Part shown: positions 51,338 to 61,688 of the stretch, piece by piece
Numbering within the stretch: the stretch's first letter is position 1
How the letters are laid out: each line of letters opens with the position of its first letter
From: Phialophora verrucosa
Taxonomy: Eukaryota > Ascomycota > Eurotiomycetes > Chaetothyriales > Herpotrichiellaceae
DNA: 64,000 nucleotides
NCBI GenBank assembly: GCA_002099365.1
Contig: MSED01000001.1
Location: forward strand, 1,302,001-1,366,000
Direction of reading: 5' to 3'
Notes under the pieces: generated by a model
Told to the model about the DNA's origin: nothing
The model's input: the letters and a program-made list of their open reading frames with translations, nothing else
The model's database searches: none
Translations under genes and position numbers: made by a program

Positions 51338-52817
51338 ATGAACCAATACCATTTCGAGGGGGTTTTACTGAGCGGAGCATCAGAACATGCGAAAAACTTG
51401 CAAAAGTCCAAAATTCGGTCCCACGCTGCTGCTTCTGCGCACAGGAAGACACGGCCTAGGAAACACATGCCGGACCTTGTGCGAGGGATCCTGAAGCTTC
51501 CAAAACAGCCTCGTGGCATTTGGACTTCATCCTACGCCCTAGGGCCCTCGCATCAACATTGCTGTCCGCCTGTGACCACCGAACCCGGCCAAGCTTCATC
51601 AAGGCAACGCTACGTTGATGCGTCCCAGAAAAGAGAATCGTGCGAAGCCGATAAAGCAGGGCAGGTATTGCAGAGGATGTTATCTCAGTCCAATCATACA
51701 AAATTGGAGCCAAGCTTGAGCAAAGCACGAGATCCGTTCATATCCTTACCATTTGGTATTGACTCGGAAGACAAGCTTCTTTTACATTTTTGTTAGTTTG
51801 TTAAAGACGTGGCTTGCTCGACATGCTAATACGGCTACAGATCTTTCAAGAGTATCGGCCGAGCTATTTGGACATTGCGCGGATCCTATGTTTAGCACAA
51901 GCCGAGATCTTGTCCTAGCCAATTGCCATGTATCTTTGTATACCTTGCAATGGACCCTCATTACGGCCAACACGTTTTATCTGCGCTACAACAATCGGCA
52001 CACTCCTTCATCGCTGCATTGGCGTCGACACATAGCCTATCGGTCCATAAATCAATGTCTCAGTGATAATGACAAGGACCTACCCGACGAACTGGTTTCA
52101 GGAATTATTATGGCAATCTCCACGGAGTCCCGTGTAGCTAGCTCGAAAACAGCGGCACTACATCTACGGGGATACGAGAAGATCGTCAGCTTGAAAGGAG
52201 GACTGCGGAATATGCTAATGAATGCTTCGAATCCTTCTATGCTGGGCGGCCACTTATTGCCATATCTGGTATGTGAGCCTGAGAGAGTGGAGTCAGAGAT
52301 ATCGGCAATATCCTTTCAAGATGCTATACGAATGCTCGGATTTGATCTCGCAAGCCCTGAATTCGTGATGCTTATACAAGATACAGAGATCCGAGTGCTT
52401 CTCTCATCAAATTGGCTTTTGCCTTACTTCCGGCCACGAAACTGGGCATCTATGAACTACGGAGAGAAAACAAGCCAATTTTTGTCTCAGTATTTCATCC
52501 TCATGTCAATGTGGAAATTGCGAGGAAATACCTTATTTGCGCGCTTCAGCATTGCACAACTACACCGACTTGTGGCTAAAAGTGCCACCATGGATTCTGC
52601 TGGGAAGGTATCACTAACTCTCTGTGGCTTTATGTGGGTTGTTGTAAAGGCAGTATTAGACGTGCTTGAGATACTGAAACCAAAGGAGGGCTTGAAAGAA
52701 GCGCAAGTTCAGGAAATTGTTTCCGGAGTCGATGTCTTGAAGCGATTTGGGGCTCTTGATGATGAAAAAAGGTGGCAGATCGTTTCACTTCTTTGTCATT
52801 ATCTTTCTGGTGGGTGA
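51338..52817 (+). pseudogene. Fungal-specific transcription-factor-like gene with a one-base frameshift
   Basis: Two adjacent frames make one protein of about 491 residues. The first frame (ATG at 51338, context AACATGAAC) has the N-terminal basic signature of the family, 'KIRSHAAASAHRKTR', and continues to 'DSEDKLLLHF'. The second frame continues with 'FVSLLKTWLARH', then the diagnostic 'ALHLRGYEKIVSLKGGLRNM' block near 52160, to a TGA at 52815. The frames join at a run of five T (51787-51791); one T fewer would restore the reading. No Zn2Cys6 cluster is present, as in many members of this group. The region is not RIP-mutated. It is either a young pseudogene or a sequencing error in a homopolymer. 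Regulatory targets are unknown. Confidence 0.72.
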
Positions 52818-53449
52818 TACAACGAGGCGATGCGAGCCACTGTACGTGGTAGAATGACAATAATTGTTATGCCACAGGATGTGCTCTGTACCATATCCAA
52901 TATCCATTCGGTGGAGAGGGTTTAGTGCATTTTCATAATTCCCAGTGCTCGCTGATTAATTTCCTGGTGTCTGCCAGCCTTGCCTTCATCCCGAGAGAAA
53001 TAGTCAAGGGGCTGTGCCAATCGGCAATTGTCGACGTCGGATCCGCTCACACGGCTTCCGCTTGGCAGTTAGTCTGAAATTGATTTGGGCGCCTGCTAGC
53101 ACTTGTCCCATAGACTCATGAATTTCATACGATGCGGGTTGGTTTAGTGTGCCAGAAGGTGTCCTAAATCTGTGGCCAAGAATGATTGTAAGGCAATCAT
53201 GACCAGAAACGGCAAATCGTTAATTCGCAGAAGACGGTTGGAGTGCGAAAATCTCACAAACCGACTCCGAGAACCTCATACCTTACATTAGTGGAGGGGA
53301 AATTGACCGAGATTTCGAAATCTGACACTGATCTCACGCACGCTAGCAAAAAGGACTATGGAACTAGAAGAACCAGGAATATCATTTGCGGCTCACTCTT
53401 CTGGTCTGAATAGTAGCCGTGGACGACTCGGATTTCATAGTCGTGATAG
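52818..53449. other. Intergenic, convergent gene ends
   Basis: Lies between the 3' end of the transcription-factor-like gene (+) and the 3' end of the glutathione transferase (-). I see no gene here. Confidence 0.65.
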
Positions 53450-54229
53450 TCACGAATCATGCTTGTCCGTATTCTTCATTGCGTCAACCTTGTCACGCAT
53501 CGATTTGAATTGTTGGGCCATTTCCTCAGCAGTTCGGCTGCTCGGAGGAACGTTTACGCCCTTCTGGACGGCTGGGCGTTCGCCGATTCTCTTCATCCAT
53601 TTGTCCAAACCAGGCCATTGGCCAACATCTATATCCAGAAGCAGAAAAGCAGACCTCAACCAGGCATAACTCGCAATGTCAGCGATGGTATACTTCTCGC
53701 CCGCCAACCAGTCGTGGCTCTTTAACCGAGATTCGAGCACACCAAAGAGTCGTTTGGTTTCATTGAGATATCTGTTTATGCCGTAAGCAGAATAAGCCCC
53801 CGCCATAGCCCTGAAATGTTCCGCTTGTCCCTGTATGGGTGATTAGCTCAAAGAGCATCTTCGCACGGAAAAACTTGCCAACATTGGGCCAAGGCCGCCC
53901 ATCTGCCACATCAGCCACGACACCATGTCGTAGTAATCTCCACTGCCGTGAGGATAGCTGATCTTGTGATCCTTGTCATAATGATCGATTAGATAGAGCA
54001 TAATGGCACCGCTTTCGAATACTCTCATGTCACCATCCTTCAAGGCCGGAATGCGCCCATTGGGGTTGAGAGCAAGGAACCATTCTTCTTTCTGCGTATT
54101 TTTGGAGATATCAACGACTTCGGTCTGGTATGGAACGCCAAGCTCTTCCAGAGTGATGGAAGCCTTTTGACCGTTGGGCGTTCCGAAGGTGTACAGAGCC
54201 AGGTTGTGATATGGCGGTGGGTTAGACAT
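53450..54229 (-). CDS. Glutathione S-transferase, Ure2/YfcG type (two exons)
   Basis: Cytosolic-type GST/disulfide-bond oxidoreductase of 243 residues that uses glutathione in conjugation or thiol-disulfide exchange. Exons are 54229-53879 and 53830-53450. The N-terminal thioredoxin fold carries YTFGTPNGQK (13-22), the cis-Pro loop NPNGRIPAL (55-63) and the glutathione-binding ESGAIMLYL (72-80). The helical C-domain starts with WLMWQMGGLGPML|GQAEHF, nearly the YfcG/Ure2 signature, and has YTIADIASYAWL (164-175). The chosen ATG (54229, MSNPPP) matches usual family length. The frame stays open upstream to 54484 and would add an Arg/Ser-rich leader. The second GST lies 3.4 kb away on the same strand. 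Confidence 0.88.
53831..53878 (-). other. GC-AG intron of the first GST
   Basis: 48-nt intron with non-canonical donor GCAAGT and acceptor ATACAG. A GAGCTAATC branch-point-like motif lies about 15 nt before the acceptor. Reading frame and the conserved GGLGPML|GQAEHF junction require the donor at GC. The GT three bases downstream would shift the frame or spoil the motif. Confidence 0.8.
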
Positions 54230-57200
54230 CTTGCCGTAATAAGGGGGTTCTATTGTCGAACGGTAAGCCGGTCTAGTAGAGAATGAAGCTGAAAGTGCCG
54301 CTCTATAAGAGTGTGGTATACGTTCTGGATATGTGGACAGTCGCAGAGCAGAACGACAAGCTGAGCTGTGAAGACACATGGGTAGGAGTGAGGGAACCGC
54401 CCAAGGTTGATATTCAAAAAGGGTCTCACAAAGAGTGCAAGAAATACCCCAGAGCGATTCGTACAGCAGCGGCTTCGGAACCAATTGTTGGGTACATCAC
54501 GTAAATATGCTTAGTGGACTTGCGAGTGCCATAGAGGTGGGCCTCAGTGAGGTCACAAATTTCATAATCAAACTGTCCGATGGCTGCCGAAGCTCCGCAT
54601 TCTACGTTTCTTCCAGTGGAGCTTAATATTTATAATTACAAGCGCTTGGAAGGGTTCAGACTCCTTTAGTCTGCGTGTGGTTTGTTGCGTTTTCGGAAAT
54701 CTATCTCTAGGTCCAGGATAGAGCTTCAGCCCTAGTTCAAATTTTTCCATCCAAGTTCAGGCGTCAATACTGGCTTCGTCCAAAACAGTAGCTAGTATTT
54801 GCCCTACTTTGACCACCACTGTTTATCCATGGCTTCATATGGTCCTCAAAGGACGGCTTCTTCCGATGCGGCCGAAGTTGCTTGGTGTTCGCTGCAGTCG
54901 GGCCTCAATGCTGCTTCCGTTTAAAGCAATGAAATGGTCTGAACTTTGGCCTGGCTACAGTAGGATCGGAAGCTCTACCCATCCCTTGTCGCTTACTCTG
55001 AGCGGGGTTGGCGGGGGCTACGCACGAGAGCAGACTCATTAGTAATTAGCGCGCCCTATTGCTCGCATACCCGCAGTACGAGCTAAGCGCCTTAAAGTGA
55101 TCTTACCGTACATGGTATAACGCCACCCAGTCGTTCATCTGGTCGATCAGGTAGCTCCGTTGTTTGTGTCCTCCAGACTTGTATACGAGCTTGTTGGATA
55201 TCGCCGTCGGTAGTACTCTTAGAGTATCGGCATAGCTCGTTGCAGTGCCATTAAGGAGCTCCGACGCAACTTCGAATTGCAGTTGTGATAATCGCTTCCT
55301 CAATCCGGAGCTTACCTTGTGATCGCTCAGTACCAGAGCGTTTTCCGCGCGCATCTTACCCCGGTAACTTTCAGGACCTTATCGCTTGCGAAGCGACATT
55401 TGAAACCCCCTTTCGAATCTCCGCGGGTCAAGAGTAGGTCGATAGAGATTCAGGAAATACTCAGCTCATCGTCGAATTTGGCTAATGGATCCTGAATTAG
55501 AGCGATATTCCATTCGGTGACATGCCAAGCGACGTCGATACGGAGAAGATGTAGGTATAAAGAGTAATGTGGTAATTACGCATACCCGTCGTTGAGTAAT
55601 CGTCGGCCTTGGCTGCTTTGCCAGCCCGGAATTCTCCGGCCACGTATTCAACGACAATGCCATAACGCAAATGGGTCGCTCTGATGAGTTGATTATGCTA
55701 TCTCTTTCACTGCTCTCGTTGTCAAACAGGACGCAATGTCTTGACAGTACGTGTTTGTTCTGTTAAAGAGGAATGCTTCCCTTGCCGCAAGCTGTTTGGC
55801 CCAATCTGCTGGACATTATGTAGCCACCGGATAGGGTAACATGCTAATGAAAGATGCTATTAGGGCCTCGTTTCTCGGCCAGCATAGGGAGACACAAGTT
55901 TCAATGCAAAATTGCTGACACTAATGTTAGCCCATCCTCCATACAATATGATGCCCAAATCACTGTGATTTTTCCATTGCCTCGAAAGAGCAGTTATGCG
56001 ACTTGAGGCGGTTCGCACATCAAGTTTGAGCAGCGGGGCTGTCGTCCGTTCTTGACTGGCGGCTCCACAAGCTCGCGAGCCCCTGAATTCGACCCCTCCC
56101 GAGGGAAAACCCCGGTATCCAAACATCTTGGCCCACCGACAGCGGCTTGCCTACCTGAGGATGCAGTACCGAATTCGTCCGATCCCCAACCATCAAATAT
56201 AGCTGCATGCGGATTCATGTGCCGTTTACCTCGGGACTAGTCTCCATTCTGAATATTATCAACAGCCGAGAAGCTGATTCGATAAGCTTACTCTGACTCC
56301 CTGAAAATGATTCCGTAATCCTTGGCAACCGCGAGGACGGCGGAGCAGCCTGCTTCGCTACCGGAGTGACCAAGCTGGAGTCCTTGATTGTTCTGTCCCC
56401 ATGCTGCCGGATCGGAGTTGACATATGCTGATCTTCACATGGTCCTATGGCTCTCATGCTCTCTGGGATGCAGGGGGGACAGAGGGGACAGGGTCTAGAC
56501 GACTTAGACGAACTGGAAAATCTGATACGGAGACAGCATCCGATTTGGGGATTGGTACGAAGAGAAAGCAAGGGTGGGGCAATATGATGAAGCGCGAGTC
56601 GTTCAAGAAGGTATTCCCTCACCTGCATTGAGTGAAGATCGGGAAAATGTCGCGAGAGATGGCACGCTTGTCTTCCTTCTATGTGACGAAGTGATCCGCC
56701 CGACTAGCACCCGATCATTCACGACCCAAGCCTAGGATCTTGAAGTGAGGTCCGGATCAGAAAGCCCAACATTGGCGGTAATGTAAATTCCTATGATGCA
56801 ATATTTATTTTTGTCTTTCTTAGGTGTTGCCTAGGCCGCGATGATTCTTTGTGCTTCGTTACTGTTTATCCTTGGTCCAATGTCCCATGTTTCTGAAGGT
56901 GTGTTTAAGGCTCAGCGTTCTTTAGTTCTGACGTCGAAATACAATGCAAACCCTTCCCTCGAGGCTGAATCTAAGGTACCCTGTAGGCATGCGTCCATTT
57001 TAACTGCATAACAAAATGTTCGAGGTAAAGATGATAACACCATTCGAAGTTGGCTAGGAAAGGCTTACAAGTCAGCTTGTCCAAAGGAGGAAGGAATTCC
57101 AAATCTGGGAATTTATCAACCTCCTTTATGAATCTGGAGTGATTGGACCCCACAAATCGAAGAGTGGCATGCTTTATGATCAGATTCGTATATGATTTAT

Positions 57201-57673
57201 TTACCCTGGCTAGAAAAGGCGCCAACCCTTACTTTGTCTTGATCAGCAGATTTCTTTGTTCGGATCCAATCGGCCATGATTACGTTTGCACCGTTCGTTT
57301 TCTCTCATTGCTTCTCGAGATCGCTTCCACGGCGATGGATTTTGCAATCCGATGATGACGGTCCGGCCTCACTCTGGGTTTTCCGTTCTGGTGCGTCTGC
57401 TAATGTTTCCCAGTACTCTACCACCGTTGGCGCGGATCGCCGAGAAGGGACATCATTCTCGATTTGAGAACGCGGAATCTCCCTCGTATGCATGAATTTT
57501 ACAACCAAGATCCCAGCTAGTCTTTTAAAGAACGGAATGAGTGATTATGAGAAGATAGTCGGTCCGTGGAAGGAACAAATTCGGCATAAAGCTGTTCTTG
57601 ACAACGGTACTTGTCATGTTACCTAAATCGTCCAACCTCTTGGGAATGTCTCTCTTCAGGTGACCCTGACTCA
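54230..57673. other. Gene-poor stretch between the two GST genes
   Basis: About 3.4 kb. The first 250 bases contain the upstream region of the first GST, including a possible in-frame targeting leader. Many short frames of 60-137 codons occur on both strands (for example 56215-56628 minus), none with a recognisable domain or intron-linked continuation. Composition is normal and not RIP-mutated. It may be decayed coding sequence, but I can support no gene. Confidence 0.55.
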
Positions 57674-58522
57674 TTAAGGACTATTGGCTTCTTTTTGCAT
57701 CTTGATCATCTTCTGCACCGCAGGTCTTTCTAGCAGCCGCTTGTGCCAAGCTGCCCAGTTGGGGAAGTATTGTTCTGTTGACTCTGCTGTTCCAGCTTCG
57801 GCGTCCCCGCCCATAGACACATCGAGCGTCAAGTCCCAATTGACAAAGGCAAGATCCGCAATGGTACACTTTTCACCGACCAGATATTGTTTGCCTTTTA
57901 AAGCTTGATCAACAGTTCCAAGAGTGCGCTTGACCAGACCTTGAAAGTGAGTTAAGCCCTCTTTGCCAGCTTTTGTCAATTTGAAGATCAGAGCCTGGAT
58001 AACGAATTAGTGTGAACCGAGTTCCGGATACGGGAACATCGTACCTGAGAGAAAAAGGGTCCTTGGGAAGCCCCCTGGAACATTAGCCATTGGTTGACGA
58101 GGTACTTCTCCGGGATGGTGGTGAAGGTCAAGTGTCTCTCGTTGTCGTAGTTTTCAATGAGATACTGCGCAATCGCATTAGATTCTGCGAGAGACACTCC
58201 TAAGTTTTAAAATGTCAGTCGAGATATGAGGTTACCACCAACCGAGTCTCGACGATGGGATGTACCTGTGCTCGGATCGTGAATGAGAGGCACTCGACCC
58301 GCTGGATTCTTCCTTTTGAAGTCTTCTCCTTCGACGCCATTCGAGCCGGCGCCAAAGTCAAGAAATTGCGTCTCGTACGGGAGATGAAGTTCCTCAAGCA
58401 ACGTTACAGTCTTCCACGGATTCGGACCTTGGCCTACAATGTAGAAGCATCAGATCCGAATGCGAGCGGTGCTTACCAAGCGGATTTTACATACGGTGCG
58501 AGTAAAGGTTGAACGGCGCCAT
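57674..58522 (-). CDS. Glutathione S-transferase, fungal 'GPNPWK' type (four exons)
   Basis: A 223-residue GST assembled from exons 58522-58495, 58433-58266, 58199-58045 and 57994-57674, ending with TAA. The N-domain begins MAPFNLYSHRQGPNPWK, a start common in fungal Ure2-like GSTs including secondary-metabolism ones. It is followed by LLEELHLPYE (21-30), NPAGRVPLI (52-60) and the glutathione-binding ESNAIAQYL (71-79). The C-domain has QWLMFQGASQGPFFSQ (102-117) and CTIADLAFVNWD (160-171). All three introns have GT-AG ends and keep phase, so the gene looks intact. It probably conjugates glutathione to electrophiles; the substrate is unknown. It is a diverged paralogue of the GST at 53450-54229. 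Confidence 0.9.
57995..58044 (-). other. Intron 3 of the second GST
   Basis: 50 nt, donor GTACGA, acceptor ATCCAG, with a CACTAAT branch-like motif. It joins PFFSQ to ALIFKL in phase 0. Confidence 0.85.
58200..58265 (-). other. Intron 2 of the second GST
   Basis: 66 nt, donor GTACAT, acceptor ACTTAG, with a CTGAC branch motif in TCGACTGACATT. It joins DPSTG to VSLAESN. Confidence 0.85.
58434..58494 (-). other. Intron 1 of the second GST
   Basis: 61 nt, donor GTATGT, acceptor TTGTAG. It splits the Arg codon in SHR|QGPNPW. Confidence 0.85.
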
Positions 58523-59329
58523 TTTTGGTCGACGGTAGGCGTAGATGTGTTCGCGACAAAGCAAGCTCCCTGTATGGAGAGAAAGGTTTCGCAGGAGAGA
58601 AGTGGTTTTTCGTTTCTGCTCTCCTTTCTGCTGTGCCGACACCAGTCGATTCTATATCAGATCCAAAGATCGTAAGTCCCAGAACTTCTGCACAAAAGGA
58701 GACCAGACCCAGATTTGATGGTCATAGCAAGCACTTGACTTTAGAAAACGATCTAAAGCACGCCCGCTCCATGCAGGCTGATGGAATCGTGAGAGCAGCA
58801 TTGGTCAGCATTGCCGCCTCAGAGCCAAATTCGCGTGGGTCCGTGCATTTCCTTCATGAGGCTGCCTACGACAAAAATTCCCGCCAAAGCTTCCGTCGCA
58901 ATCCTTGGCGAACCGGGAAATTGACTCAAACCTGCCAACCTGAAGCAAAGCACGCCAGTAGACACCAAAGAACGTCTATGTGACTCGACCAGGTCTGTTG
59001 ATCCTGAGCGTGCGAGGTAGGGTTAGCCGAACTAGGGTGGATTGTTGCTTTATCGGGCTCTTCTTTGCATTGCTATCTGGAAGACTGCTCGTATCGACGA
59101 GATAGGAGCCGCTAATTTGCTGTTCACGTCCAACTGGATCACGCGGAAATACACTTACGTTAAAGCACTGCTTCAACTTCAAATGGATGTGGCCCTCGCT
59201 AACGATGATGAAAGCACTCGCAGGAACTCGTGCGCGGCGCCCCAGACGAAGATAGCGTCTTCAGCCCCAGCCAAGTCTTCACGAAGGAAAGCTATTGTGG
59301 CCTTGCTCGGTCGAAATCATGATTCTCCA
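58523..59329. other. Upstream of the second GST and possible decayed sequence
   Basis: Plus-strand frames at 58525-58983 and from 59042 show no family features of their own. The region should hold the promoter of the minus-strand GST. It may also hold eroded upstream parts of the oxidoreductase remnant that follows, but I could not read a GxGxxG dinucleotide-binding motif. Confidence 0.5.
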
Positions 59330-59607
59330 CAATGGAGTGTCAAGAAGCTGTCTGTTCCTTTCATGTTCCCTGGAGCTTGGGTACACGCCAACTTCGACTA
59401 CGACGAGGGTGGCTCAATGAGCAGTCGACGTGGAGAAAGGCGTACTTGTTGGTGCGACCTTCGTCGCCGAGGAAGAAGGAGGCCTGTTTCATGCAAGCAC
59501 GATGGCAATCGTTGGTCAAGTGCGATGCCCAGGCGCTGGCATGCGGTTGCCAGCTTCCGACACTAGGCGAAATTTACACCGCTCTTATGAACGCCAGTGG
59601 CTACTAA
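59330..59607 (+). pseudogene. C-terminal remnant of a pyridine nucleotide-disulfide oxidoreductase
   Basis: Three reading frames in succession spell the dimerisation domain of the FAD/NAD(P)-dependent disulfide-oxidoreductase family (mercuric reductase/dihydrolipoamide dehydrogenase type). 'VDVEKGVLVGATFVAEEEGG' is followed by 'LFHASTMAIVGQV' (frame at 59424), then 'MPRRWHAVASF' (frame at 59525), then 'PTLGEIYTALMNASGY' and TAA (59605-59607). The family pattern there is 'LWHAVPSFPT..E'. Two one-base losses, near 59523 and 59557, explain the frame changes. The FAD and NAD domains were not found upstream, so this is a truncated pseudogene. It is not RIP-mutated. Confidence 0.72.
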
Positions 59608-61007
59608 GCTGGGTCAGTGAGCGCAATGAAAGGATAACCATGCCCTTGAATTGGGAAACACGAACGACCTTCCTATTCGTCCACGGGAGGTAGCCTTTGC
59701 GTCGAGGACTAAGGAAAAAGTAAAAAGTTTAATGGGCGATCTCCTTCATTCGTGTTCGTGCAGGGAGCAGACGAATGAGTGGGAACTAACATCTTCGGAC
59801 CACTTCCCGTGTATTTTGAGGTGTTCACGCTGAGTTTGTTTGCGTTAAGTCAATCGAAATTGTGTAGGCGAAATCCTATCTTCATTCGCTATTCTATTGG
59901 TAACGATAGGACAGTATAATTCCAACATGAAATTTAAGGAAGATAGAAAACTGTGTCCTGAAGGTATGCATGTGGTGACAGTGACTCGGCTCCCTGTTTT
60001 GGCACCATCGCGACGCGGCCCACGACAAGGTCCCAATACGGTGAGGTACTTTTGGCCTTTGATGCCATAGCCGATACCGAGTTTTGGTCATACAGAAGTG
60101 GATTGAAGTGGAGCCTTTAATAATAGAACAACGTCATTGTGCGTGAGGACTCCAGGTTCTAACCCAAAGAGAGCTAGCTTATGTGAAGTCGGATGTCAAG
60201 TGAGGCAAACCATTTCATCCATTTTCAAGTGTAAATTTGCCACATTGCTCTCGATGCCTACACCTTCTCTGTACCATAGTCGCTTGGCATGTCGCCGATG
60301 ACATATCGCTCTAATTCGAACCCGTTAGCCAATTTCTCGGTTGTCAGGCTAATAAAAAGGCGAGCAACGCGGCCGAGTGGCGACTTTTGTGCTTACAGAC
60401 GTCCCGTCCATTGTGAATCATGTATGGACAGTGATCCTTTGCCGATCTAACGATCGTCTACACACATGCAAAGAGTTTTAGGCGATATTGGCACTGACAT
60501 ACGAAGTACAAACTCGCTCATGAGCACGTAACATCTAGGCACTGCTGACAACTGACAACCTGCTATGCTTAATGTATCCATGAAAGCAACAAGTAAAGCC
60601 TTACCCGTGATATCCGGGATAATCTTAATTGGTAACAACAAACTGAGACTTCAATTTCGTTGTCATGAGGGAGGTGCAGAACTGAGCTAGGATCGCTGCG
60701 GATCCTTTCCCGCTTATGGCGTAGTAGCGTACGAGGAGGACTTTTCCTACGAGAACGACGTCGGTCAGTCTAGGTAAGATCTGCGCTCTGTTGACAGATC
60801 TGTGGCTCACCATCAGACGGGGCCACGTCTGTCAGAAAACGTAGCTACTTACGAGAGCAAGTCTGGAACTCACACCATAGTGTGATTAACGGCGAAGCTC
60901 GTAATAAGAACCCGAAGCTATCGCTATTCCTATGAAGAATCAATATATTAAGCTGCAATTCATCACAGAACTCGATACCATATTCAAAACAACTTCGTCT
61001 CTGCAAA
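59608..61007. other. Intergenic, no gene seen
   Basis: 1.4 kb of normal composition with only short shadow frames. It includes the upstream region of the nitroreductase gene. Confidence 0.65.
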
Positions 61008-61688
61008 ATGTCGAATCTCAGAGCTTCACGTCTTCTATCCGTCTCTCAGGCGATTTCGCAACGCCACAGTATCCACGCTTTCGTCCGCGACCGACCAGTT
61101 CCACGGGAAACTTTAGAAGAAGTCTTCAAGGTTGCACAAAATTCAGCGTCTAATTTTAACATACAGCCATGGGAGGTCAAGGTTATCACTGGTGAGAAAT
61201 TGTCAAAGGTACAAGGCAAACTCGTCAAGAGCCTCGAAAGTGGCAGGCCCAAGGAAATGACAGATCCACCCGAGAAATTTCGAGATCGAGTTGAAAAGCA
61301 AGGAAGAGTCCTCCATGGCGATGGTTTCGGGATTGCGCGCGAGGACAAAGCGGGTCGCCACGAAGTGCTTAAACTCAACTTCCAAAGCTACGGAGCACCC
61401 TGTATGGCCCTTTTTTGCATGGACAAGGAACTCGCGACCCCCGACGTGGCTTCTGTAGGTATCTACTTGGAGAACGTCATTCTCTTGCTGTGGGAGCAAG
61501 GCTTGGGATCGATCCCTCAGATGACTATGGCTTGGTATCCTGAAGTTTTCAAGGAAGAGATAGGCCTCTCCGAAGACTTACAAATCATTTGTGGGTTGGC
61601 TATCGGCTATCCCGATGAAGACGCCAATGTCGTGAAGGTGAGAATACCAAAACGACGATGGGAGGAGCACGTCACTTTTTGGGAATGA
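61008..61688 (+). CDS. Nitroreductase-family FMN oxidoreductase
   Basis: Single-exon gene of 226 residues, the normal family length. These homodimeric flavoproteins use NAD(P)H and FMN to reduce nitroaromatics, quinones or similar electron acceptors. Visible motifs are the N-terminal FMN-phosphate-binding QRHSIHAF (18-25, family R-R-S-x-R-x-[FY]), the 'APSxxNxQPW' helix as QNSASNFNIQPWEV (44-57), GIYLENVILLLWEQGLGSIP (151-170) and the C-terminal CGLAIGYPDED (195-205). The start at 61008 has a good fungal context (GCAAAATGTC). An earlier overlapping frame at 60932 is a shadow. With two GSTs and an oxidoreductase remnant nearby it fits a detoxification role, but the substrate is unknown. Confidence 0.9.
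   Translation: MSNLRASRLLSVSQAISQRHSIHAFVRDRPVPRETLEEVFKVAQNSASNFNIQPWEVKVITGEKLSKVQGKLVKSLESGRPKEMTDPPEKFRDRVEKQGRVLHGDGFGIAREDKAGRHEVLKLNFQSYGAPCMALFCMDKELATPDVASVGIYLENVILLLWEQGLGSIPQMTMAWYPEVFKEEIGLSEDLQIICGLAIGYPDEDANVVKVRIPKRRWEEHVTFWE

Noticed and set aside
51756..51796. A 41-nt GT-AG intron joining the two transcription-factor frames
   Set aside because: Splicing there leads straight to a stop codon and would remove the family-like 'DSEDKLLLHF' segment; a one-base frameshift fits better.
56070..56105. tRNA T-arm-like GGGTCGAATTC on the minus strand
   Set aside because: No matching stem and no anticodon arm at the right distance.
60300..60345. tRNA on the minus strand (GGTTCGAAT-like T loop)
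   Set aside because: Flanking bases do not form a T stem or acceptor stem.
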